Source of the DNA: CAYUYH01 sp964449175
Lineage (GTDB): Bacteria; Planctomycetota; Phycisphaerae; SM23-33
Direction: 5' to 3'
Assembly: GCA_964449175.1 (NCBI GenBank)
Contig: CAYUYH010000076.1
Span: 1 to 10,944, forward strand
Length of the DNA: 10,944 nucleotides
Every line of letters starts with the position of its first letter. Positions within the stretch are counted from its first letter, which is position 1. This document shows, one piece after another, positions 1-5,421 of the stretch. The notes under the pieces were generated by a model. It was not told where the DNA came from, did no database searches, and worked only from the letters and a program-made list of their open reading frames with translations. A program made the position numbers and the translations under genes.

Positions 1-786
1 ACCCCGGACAGCTTCTCCGACGGCGGGCAATACCTCCCGGCCGACCGGGCCGTCGCCCGCGCACGGCAAATGGCGGCCGAGGGGGCCGACGTGATCGACG
101 TCGGCGCCGAGTCCACCCGGCCCGGCAGCGACCGCGTGAGCCCCGCACAGCAGCTCGACCGCCTGGGTGAGATCCTGCCCGCCCTGGCCGAGCTGGACGT
201 CGTCGTCAGCATCGACACCACCAGCGCCGAGGTGGCCGCCGAGGCGATCGACCGCGGCGCGAAGATCGTCAACGACATCTCCGCCGGCAGGGACGACCCT
301 GGGATGTTCCCGCTGGCCGCCGCGCGGGGCGTCGGCTTGGTGTTGATGCACATGGCCGGCGACCCCAAGACCATGCAGGCCGACCCGCACTATGACGACG
401 TGGTCGCCGAGGTGCGGAATTTCCTTGCCGAGCGGCTGGCCGCGGCGACGGCGGCGGGCATCGCCCAGGAGCGGCTGATCATCGATCCGGGCATCGGCTT
501 CGGCAAGCGGAGAGACGACAACCTGGCCCTGCTGGCCGCGGTCGACCGGCTGTGCGAGCTGGGCCGTCCCGTGCTGGTCGGTGTGTCGCGCAAGCGGTTC
601 ATCGGCGAGTTGACCGGCCTGGCCGAGCCCGCCGACAGGCTGGGCGGCAGCATCGCGGCGTGCCTGGCCGCCTGGCGGGGAGGCGCGAGCATCTTCCGCG
701 TTCATGACGTGAAGGACACCGCCGCGGCACTGGCCGTGGCAGCCGCCGTGGAGACGGCCTGCAAATGCGGCCCGCGGCAGCGGTAA
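1..786 (+). CDS. folP: Dihydropteroate synthase, 5' end cut by the window
   Basis: Folate biosynthesis enzyme that condenses p-aminobenzoate with hydroxymethyl-dihydropterin pyrophosphate to give dihydropteroate in the cytosol. The frame is open from base 1 and its first visible residues are TPDSFSDGG, the family's N-terminal pterin/pyrophosphate loop, so only about 20 residues should be missing on the left; 261 residues are visible. Other family motifs follow in order (fragment numbering): DVGAESTRPG at about 33-42, SIDT at 70-73, NDI at 91-93, HM(A)GDPKTMQ at 117-126, DPGIGFGK at 162-169, VGVSRK at 193-198 and RVHDV at 233-237. The pterin-binding Asp and Lys and the phosphate-binding Ser, Arg and His are all present, so the enzyme should be active. 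The cyclase gene cdaA follows after 78 bp on the same strand with no convincing terminator between them, which suggests co-transcription. The first ATG in the frame (position 70) lies inside the TIM barrel and is not the start. Confidence 0.96.
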   Translation, partial: TPDSFSDGGQYLPADRAVARARQMAAEGADVIDVGAESTRPGSDRVSPAQQLDRLGEILPALAELDVVVSIDTTSAEVAAEAIDRGAKIVNDISAGRDDPGMFPLAAARGVGLVLMHMAGDPKTMQADPHYDDVVAEVRNFLAERLAAATAAGIAQERLIIDPGIGFGKRRDDNLALLAAVDRLCELGRPVLVGVSRKRFIGELTGLAEPADRLGGSIAACLAAWRGGASIFRVHDVKDTAAALAVAAAVETACKCGPRQR

Positions 787-864
787 GCCTATAGTCCAAG
801 TGCCCCGTCGGACGATGAATAGCCTGGGCGCGCCCGCGACCGCTATGCGCGCAGAGTTTGACGT

Positions 865-1704
865 ATGAGCGAGATCTTCAAGGCAATACTGGTGTACCTG
901 CGACGGATCCAGACCTACGACCCCGTGGTGGTCGTCGTGGAGATGCTGCTCATCGGCGTGGTCGTCTGGTGGGTCATGCGGTTCCTGCGGGGCACGCGCG
1001 GCGCGAGGCTGATCAAGGGCGCGGCGCTGCTGTTCGGCACGGTCTACATCGTCATCCTCCTGCTGCCCGAGCGGATGGGGTGGCAGCGGATACAGTTCCT
1101 CTACGGCAACTTCCTGCTTTTCGCGTTCGTGGCCGTGGTGGTGGCGTTCCAGCCCGAGCTGCGCCAGGCGTTCATCCAGATCGGCCAGGCGAGGTTCTTC
1201 CGCAGCACGCTGGGCCGGATCGAGCAGATGATCGACGCGATCGTGGATAGCTGCTCGTACATGTCGCGGAACAAGATCGGGGCGATCATCGCCATCGAGC
1301 GGTCGGTCGGGCTGGGCTCGTTCATCCAGGCGGGCACCGTGCTGGACGCCAACGTCACCACGGGCCTGCTCAACACGATCTTCTACCCCGGCAGTGCGCT
1401 GCACGACATGGGCGTGATCATACGCGAGGGGCGAATCGCCGCGGCAGGCTGTCAGTTCCCGCTGGCCGAGAGCGAGGAGGTGGACCCCTCCCTGGGCAGC
1501 AGGCACCGCGCCGCGCTGGGCCTGGCCAAGGAGTGCGACGCGGTCGTGCTGGTCGTCTCCGAGGAGACCGGGCGCGTATCCATAGCGCACGAAGGCCAAT
1601 TGTACCTGGGCATCGGCATCGACAACCTCCGCGACGTGTTGCTCACCCTATTGGCCGGGCCGAAGCCCCTTCAACGCCGCAAGGCCGCGGGCAAGACCAC
1701 ATAG
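865..1704 (+). CDS. cdaA: Membrane-bound diadenylate cyclase, CdaA type
   Basis: Predicted to make cyclic di-AMP from two ATP at the inner face of the membrane. The 279-residue protein has the CdaA plan: about three N-terminal hydrophobic segments (roughly 20-40, 50-68 and 80-95), then a DisA_N cyclase domain from about 100 to 265. Family landmarks are FQPELR (95-100), GAIIAIER (139-146), LHD (179-181), GSRHRAA (211-217) and SEETG (232-236). The catalytic Asp181, the RHR triplet 213-215 and the metal-binding Glu of SEETG are kept. The signature DGA reads D181-M182-G183 instead. Length fits the family (about 270-280). ATG 865 is chosen because it gives the typical CdaA N-terminus; the ribosome binding site is weak. 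The stop lies 2 nt before the YbbR-like gene, so the two are very probably translationally coupled. Whether DMG lowers activity cannot be told from the sequence. Confidence 0.93.
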   Translation: MSEIFKAILVYLRRIQTYDPVVVVVEMLLIGVVVWWVMRFLRGTRGARLIKGAALLFGTVYIVILLLPERMGWQRIQFLYGNFLLFAFVAVVVAFQPELRQAFIQIGQARFFRSTLGRIEQMIDAIVDSCSYMSRNKIGAIIAIERSVGLGSFIQAGTVLDANVTTGLLNTIFYPGSALHDMGVIIREGRIAAAGCQFPLAESEEVDPSLGSRHRAALGLAKECDAVVLVVSEETGRVSIAHEGQLYLGIGIDNLRDVLLTLLAGPKPLQRRKAAGKTT

Positions 1705-1706
1705 AC

Positions 1707-2771
1707 ATGATCACAACAGGCCTTCAAAAGTCCCAGCCGAAGCCGTTCTCGCGGCGGTGGTGGCTCAGCGCGGCGAGGAATCTCGCCTGGGTGGTCGTGG
1801 TGACAGTGCTGGTGTGGGTCTATGCGGACATGCGCTTCACCGATCGGCGGACCGTCCAGGTGACTGTCAGGGTGACGACCAAGGCGGGCGGCGCGATAAC
1901 GCTACTGAAGGGCCAGACGCCCGTTGAGGCCATCGACAAGCCGATCCAAGTCGAGCTTGAGGGCAGCCGCGAGACGCTCGACCGCGTGCAGGGCCAATTC
2001 GCCGAGCCGGTCGAGTGGGACGCCGCAGCCGCGGGGCTGGGCGTCGGCGAGCACCCCGTGGACACGCGCGACATCATCGCCTCGCAGATCGCCAGGAGCG
2101 GCCTGAGGATCATATCCGCCGGTCCGTCGTCGATCGCGGTGAGGATCGGCCGGCTGGTCCGGCAGAGCGTTCCGGTGCAGGTGTCCGTCACGGGAGCCGA
2201 GCTGGCCCGGGACCCGAAGGTCCCGCCGATGGGCATTACCATCACCGCCCAGCAGTGGGAACAGATCACCCAGGCCAATCCGTCGCCCGTGCTGAAGACC
2301 AACGAGGTGAACCTGGCCAACATGGAGCCGGGCAAGGTCATCTCGGTCGAGTTCGAGGTGTTCCCGGAGATCGACGGCGTGCCCGTCAAGCTGGACGACA
2401 GCTCCGTCACCGTGCCCATCGAGATCATGCGGCGCACGGTGAAGAAGAGCTTCAAGGTGACCATCAGGACGCTCGTGGCATCGGATTGGGCCGACATGGC
2501 GAGCTACAAGCTGGTGAAGCGGGACGCACTGGAGTGGCGGCCCGAGATCGTCGTCTCCGGCTCACAGACCGACCTGGACAAGCTGGAGGCCAAGGACATC
2601 GACGCCTACGTCGTGATCACGGAGGACGACAAGCGCCCGATGGAGACGTGGACCACGCGCGCGGTGACGATCCGCTTCCCGCCGAGCCTGCGGGTGGAGC
2701 TGCCGGGCGACCCGCCGCAGGTGGGTTTTCGGCTGGACAAGCTGCCGGACACGCCGACCATGATGCCCTAG
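1707..2771 (+). CDS. cdaR: YbbR/CdaR-like c-di-AMP cyclase regulator
   Basis: Likely membrane-anchored partner of the cyclase encoded just upstream; in Firmicutes, CdaR binds CdaA and tunes its activity from outside the membrane. The 354-residue protein has a basic N-terminus (RRWW), one transmembrane helix at about 24-41 ending in WVYADMRF, and a long extracytoplasmic part rich in beta-strand sequence. That part appears to hold three YbbR-type repeats: about 50-146, 153-240 and 246-343, each starting with alternating V/T residues and containing an LEGSRETL- or VSGSQTDL-like turn. ATG 1707 is chosen because it lies 2 nt after the cdaA stop and gives a sensible N-in anchor; an upstream in-frame extension to 1533 would run through cdaA and reads as Arg/Pro-rich non-coding frame. 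There is no clear Shine-Dalgarno sequence, consistent with coupling to cdaA. Family assignment rests on architecture and position more than on strong motifs. Confidence 0.85.
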   Translation: MITTGLQKSQPKPFSRRWWLSAARNLAWVVVVTVLVWVYADMRFTDRRTVQVTVRVTTKAGGAITLLKGQTPVEAIDKPIQVELEGSRETLDRVQGQFAEPVEWDAAAAGLGVGEHPVDTRDIIASQIARSGLRIISAGPSSIAVRIGRLVRQSVPVQVSVTGAELARDPKVPPMGITITAQQWEQITQANPSPVLKTNEVNLANMEPGKVISVEFEVFPEIDGVPVKLDDSSVTVPIEIMRRTVKKSFKVTIRTLVASDWADMASYKLVKRDALEWRPEIVVSGSQTDLDKLEAKDIDAYVVITEDDKRPMETWTTRAVTIRFPPSLRVELPGDPPQVGFRLDKLPDTPTMMP

Positions 2772-2819
2772 GGCGCCGCGGCGCCCGCACCCGCCGCTTG
2801 CCATCCGCGAGGGGATGGC
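2771..2819 (+). terminator. Two adjacent hairpins between cdaR and proA
   Basis: A perfect 16-nt palindrome, GGGCGCCGCGGCGCCC, begins on the last base of the cdaR stop codon (2771-2786). A second hairpin follows with a perfect 7-bp stem, GCCATCC (2800-2806) and GGATGGC (2813-2819), around a 6-nt loop. Only a short T-containing stretch (TTAGCCTT) follows, so this is not a textbook intrinsic terminator. It may attenuate or end the folP-cdaA-cdaR message, or stabilise its 3' end. proA having its own strong ribosome binding site fits a transcript boundary here. Confidence 0.4.
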
Positions 2820-2850
2820 TTAGCCTTACGCAATGCCCCATGTCTCGATT

Positions 2851-2857
2851 GGGGAGG
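2851..2857 (+). promoter_or_regulatory. Strong Shine-Dalgarno site of proA
   Basis: GGGGAGG lies 6 nt before ATG 2864. It is the clearest ribosome binding site in the window (the other genes have weak ones or none) and it fixes the proA start, against an in-frame upstream extension that would run back into cdaR. Confidence 0.8.
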
Positions 2858-2863
2858 AATGAT

Positions 2864-4120
2864 ATGGACGCGGTGGAATATGTGAAGAAACTTGCCGGCG
2901 GCGCCAAGTCGGCGGCGGCAGTCCTGGCCGGCAGCAGCGGCGCGGCGCGAAACGCAGCCCTGCTGGCCGCGGCGGCGGGCATCCGCGACGCCAAGGCCGA
3001 CCTGCAACAGGCCAACGCCAAGGACATCTCCGCCGGCGAGACCGCCGGGGCGAGCGACGCGATGATCGACCGCTTGCGCCTGACCGACGCGCGGGTGGAG
3101 GGCATGGCCGCCGCGATGGAGCAGATCGCCGCGCAGAGCGACCCCGTGGGCGCGACGATCGCCGCGTACAATCGTCCCAACGGCCTGCGCGTGGAGAAAC
3201 GCCGCGTGCCGATCGGCGTGATCGGGATCATCTACGAGTCGCGCCCGAACGTCACGGCCGACGCGGCCGGCCTGTGCCTCAAGAGCGGCAACGCGTGCAT
3301 CCTGCGCGGCGGCAAGGAGGCGCTGCAGTCCAACCTCGCCATCGCGGGCGCGCTGCGGCAGGCGGTGGCCGGAGCGGGCCTGCCCGCTGATGCCGTCGCC
3401 GTCGTGGACAACACCGACCGGGCCGTCGTCCCGGCTATGTGCCGGGCGGAGGGACTGATCGACCTGATCATCCCGCGCGGGGGCGAGCAGCTCATCCGCG
3501 CCGTCGTCGAGGCCGCCACCATCCCCGTCATCAAGCACTTCACGGGCAACTGCCACGTCTACGTCCACGCCGCAGCGGACCTGGACATGGCCGAGGCCAT
3601 CGTTATCAACGCCAAGTGCCAGCGCCCGGGCGTGTGCAACGCGATGGAGACGCTGCTGGTCGACGCAGCGGTGGCCGACGCCTTCCTGCCTCGCGTCGCC
3701 AAGAAGTTGAGCGAAAAGGGCGTCGAGCTGCGCGGGTGCAAACGGAGCTGCAAGCTCGCAGAGGGCATGAAGCCGGCGAGCGAGGACGACTGGCACACGG
3801 AGTACCTCGACCTGATCCTGGCCGTGCGAGTGGTGGACGGGCTGGAAGAGGCCATCGACCACATCAACGCCCACGGCAGCAAGCACACCGACGCGATAGT
3901 GACCGAGTCCGTCGCGGCCGCCGAGCGGTTCGTGACGGCCGTCGACTCGTCCAGCGTGATGGTCAACGCCTCCACGCGCTTCAGCGACGGCGGCGAGTAC
4001 GGCCTGGGCGCCGAGGTCGGCATCAGCACCGACAAGCTGCATGCCCGCGGGCCGATGGGCGCCGAGGACCTGACCACATACAAGTGGATCGTCACCGGTA
4101 GAGGCCACCTGAGAACCTAG
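2864..4120 (+). CDS. proA: Glutamate-5-semialdehyde dehydrogenase (gamma-glutamyl phosphate reductase)
   Basis: Second step of proline biosynthesis: NADPH-dependent reduction of gamma-glutamyl phosphate to glutamate-5-semialdehyde, in the cytosol. The 418-residue product matches the usual length of about 417. Visible family segments are PIGVIGIIYESRPNVT (116-131), the nucleotide-site stretch GNACILRGGKEA (142-153), IPRGGEQLI (203-211), the catalytic Cys258 in KCQRPGVCNAMETLLV (251-266), EYLDLILAVRVV (313-324), HGSKHTDAIVT (337-347) and the C-terminal EYGLGAEVGIST (378-389). No key residue appears lost, so the gene should be functional. The start is set by the GGGGAGG site. proB is not in the window, so the kinase that supplies its substrate must be encoded elsewhere. 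A 457-residue open frame on the opposite strand over this gene is a GC-bias shadow. Confidence 0.97.
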   Translation: MDAVEYVKKLAGGAKSAAAVLAGSSGAARNAALLAAAAGIRDAKADLQQANAKDISAGETAGASDAMIDRLRLTDARVEGMAAAMEQIAAQSDPVGATIAAYNRPNGLRVEKRRVPIGVIGIIYESRPNVTADAAGLCLKSGNACILRGGKEALQSNLAIAGALRQAVAGAGLPADAVAVVDNTDRAVVPAMCRAEGLIDLIIPRGGEQLIRAVVEAATIPVIKHFTGNCHVYVHAAADLDMAEAIVINAKCQRPGVCNAMETLLVDAAVADAFLPRVAKKLSEKGVELRGCKRSCKLAEGMKPASEDDWHTEYLDLILAVRVVDGLEEAIDHINAHGSKHTDAIVTESVAAAERFVTAVDSSSVMVNASTRFSDGGEYGLGAEVGISTDKLHARGPMGAEDLTTYKWIVTGRGHLRT

Positions 4121-4132
4121 GGCCTCGCGGCC

Positions 4133-4251
4133 AATGCTCAATGCCTAATGCTGAATGCTTAGTGCCAGATGTCGGGCCTGCCCACGTGCGATTGCCTGAT
4201 ACCTTTGCCCTGATGCCAAATACCTGCTGGCTGGTCCCTAGTCCCTGGTCT
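4133..4251 (+). repeat. Degenerate tandem tract with a 7-nt period
   Basis: Between proA and the next gene the sequence can be cut into 17 consecutive heptamers that hold one phase. The left part is AATGCTN-like (AATGCTC at 4133, AATGCCT at 4140, AATGCTG at 4147, AATGCTT at 4154, AGTGCCA at 4161). After a less regular middle (4168-4195) the right part is CTGATNC/CTGGTCC-like (CTGATAC at 4196, CTGATGC at 4210, CTGGTCC at 4231, CTAGTCC at 4238). The in-frame extension of the downstream gene through this tract is translated repeat and not real coding sequence. No open reading frame, promoter or RNA gene is evident within it. Confidence 0.7.
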
Positions 4252-4257
4252 TTCGGC

Positions 4258-4539
4258 ATGAACGACGAGCTCACACTGCTGTGTCATCGTTGCGGCTGCC
4301 GGCTGGCGCCGGGGACGGGTGACTTCTACGTCGTCAGGATCGAGGCCTTCGCCGACCCGACCCCGCCCAACCTGCCCGGCGGCGTGGACGCGGCCGAGCT
4401 GGACGAGGCTATCAATCGCCTGATCGAGCAGATGCGCGGCATGAGCGAGCGGGAATTGATGGACCAGGTGTACCGCCGGCTGACCATTCACCTCTGCGGG
4501 GCGTGCTATCGCCAGTGGATCGAGGACCCGGCCGGCTAG
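4258..4539 (+). CDS. Small zinc-ribbon protein, function unknown
   Basis: A 93-residue soluble protein with a CHRCGC knuckle near the N-terminus (C9, C12) and a second CGAC knuckle near the C-terminus (C80, C83), which together should bind one zinc. Between them are an FYVVRIEA strand (about 23-30), the segment FADPTPPNLPGG, and an amphipathic, charged helical region from about 45 to 75. The ending YRQWIEDPAG packs just after the second Cys pair. I do not recognise a named family; the layout resembles small hypothetical proteins I associate with planctomycete genomes, but that is memory and not a search. ATG 4258 is chosen because everything upstream in frame, back to 4141, is the 7-nt repeat. 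No Shine-Dalgarno sequence is present, so initiation may depend on transcription from proA. It converges with the following gene without any gap. Confidence 0.75.
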   Translation: MNDELTLLCHRCGCRLAPGTGDFYVVRIEAFADPTPPNLPGGVDAAELDEAINRLIEQMRGMSERELMDQVYRRLTIHLCGACYRQWIEDPAG

Positions 4540-4562
4540 CTACCCGCCTCGGCCGGCCTTTT
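4530..4562 (+). terminator. Terminator-like hairpin spanning two abutting stop codons
   Basis: GGCCGGC (4530-4536) can pair with GCCGGCC (4552-4558) as a 7-bp GC stem. The 15-nt loop contains the stop codon of the plus-strand gene and that of the minus-strand gene. TTTT follows at 4559-4562 on the plus strand only, so it would favour ending plus-strand transcription. The T run is short, and in GC-rich DNA such pairing can arise by chance. Confidence 0.4.
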
Positions 4563-5343
4563 CGGCGGCGGCGATCGCCTGCCGCGTCTTGGCCAGCGCG
4601 GCCGCCAGCTCGGCCGGCGTGAGCAGCTCGATCACCCCGTTCAGCCGCAGCACCGAACACTTTCCCTTGTGGAACGGCTCGGCCTCGTACACCAGCACAT
4701 TGTCCGGCGGCATGGACTGGGTCTGGCCGGGCACGTACTTATAGGCCGGGCCGCCGCGAACCGGGCAGTGCAACTCACCGGGCGGGTACAGCTCCTCCAG
4801 TCTGTCCGGAAGTCGCCCGTCGTTGGCGGTCGTCGCGATGCGGATGGACTTGTATATGCTGTCCAACTGCAACGCGCAGGCGACCTCGCCGCTCTTGGCC
4901 TCGGCGCCGCCGAGGGCCTTGCCGTATTCCTCGCCCGTCTTGGCCAGGCCCTTGATCACGAAGTACGCCCCGGTCATCAGTCCCGCGAACAGCAGCACGG
5001 CCACCGCGATCGTCACCCACTTGCCGCCCCCGGCGCTGAAGGCGGGACGGTAGCTCGCCGGTCGGCACGTCGGGCAGGCCTGGCCTTGGGGGTAGCTCGC
5101 CCCGCAGACGACGCAGGTGTTCATGGCGGGGGCGGACTCGCCCTGCCGCGGGGCTGGGGCAGCCGGCGGCTCGTCCAGATGCAGTGGGGCCGCAGGTGGC
5201 CGCGGGGCGACCGGCTCGGGCGCGGCGGGGATCGTCTGAACCTGCCCGCACGCCGGGCAGCGGGCACGCTTACCCGCGGTCTCGTCGGGCGACTTCATCG
5301 TCTTGCGACAACCGGGATTGATGCAGTTGAACCTGATCGTCAT
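4540..5343 (-). CDS. Zinc-ribbon membrane protein with pseudopilin-like C-terminus, function unknown
   Basis: A 267-residue protein. Residues 1-34 form a zinc ribbon (C7, C12, C29, C32) starting MTIRFNC, and a Pro/Ala-rich linker runs from about 38 to 73. A second ribbon follows (C77, C80, C90, C93), then one transmembrane helix at about 109-131. The C-terminal part (about 155-245) recalls the soluble domain of planctomycete pseudopilin-like proteins: a helix with SIYKSIRIATTANDGRLP, a strand YKYVPG, and an H225-X9-N235-G236 turn close to the H-X9-DG signature. I infer a cytoplasmic double zinc ribbon and an extracytoplasmic tail; the partner and role are unknown. No prepilin peptidase site is seen at the helix, so it is probably not a true pilin. 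ATG 5343 gives the same N-terminal layout as the paralogue upstream. There is no Shine-Dalgarno sequence. The genes are 78 bp apart with a possible separate promoter. Confidence 0.85.
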   Translation of the reverse strand: MTIRFNCINPGCRKTMKSPDETAGKRARCPACGQVQTIPAAPEPVAPRPPAAPLHLDEPPAAPAPRQGESAPAMNTCVVCGASYPQGQACPTCRPASYRPAFSAGGGKWVTIAVAVLLFAGLMTGAYFVIKGLAKTGEEYGKALGGAEAKSGEVACALQLDSIYKSIRIATTANDGRLPDRLEELYPPGELHCPVRGGPAYKYVPGQTQSMPPDNVLVYEAEPFHKGKCSVLRLNGVIELLTPAELAAALAKTRQAIAAAEKAGRGG

Positions 5344-5388
5344 GGCGGCAGTGCGGCGCTGGGGGTCATCGCGAACCGCTCAGGTGCG

Positions 5389-5417
5389 ACTCTACCTCCG
5401 CCGGCTGGTCGAATCAA
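5389..5417 (-). promoter_or_regulatory. Possible sigma70-type promoter for the 267-residue zinc-ribbon gene
   Basis: On the minus strand, TTGATT (5417-5412) and TAGAGT (5394-5389) are separated by 17 nt. Each matches four of six consensus positions. It sits just downstream of the stop codon of the upstream gene and about 45 nt before ATG 5343, so it could let this gene be transcribed independently of its paralogue. Confidence 0.35.
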
Positions 5418-5421
5418 GCGA

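Noticed and set aside
826..835. Palindrome GGGCGCGCCC between folP and cdaA, considered as an operator or terminator
   Set aside because: At 10 bp with no loop or T run it is expected by chance in DNA this GC-rich.
1533..1706. Upstream extension of the cdaR-like gene inside cdaA
   Set aside because: The overlapping stretch is Arg/Pro-rich out-of-frame cdaA sequence; ATG 1707 sits 2 nt after the cdaA stop and gives a normal membrane anchor.
2798..2826. TTGCCA with 17-nt spacing to TAGCCT as a proA promoter
   Set aside because: The -35 is good but the -10 matches only three of six bases, and the site overlaps the hairpin.
2768..4141. A 457-codon open frame on the minus strand opposite proA
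   Set aside because: It mirrors proA codons in a GC-rich genome, has an Ala/Val/Arg/Asp-biased composition and no recognisable motif; proA is certain.
4141..4257. In-frame extension of the small zinc-ribbon gene upstream of ATG 4258
   Set aside because: It is a translation of the 7-nt-period tract, and the protein from 4258 begins naturally just before the first CxxC.
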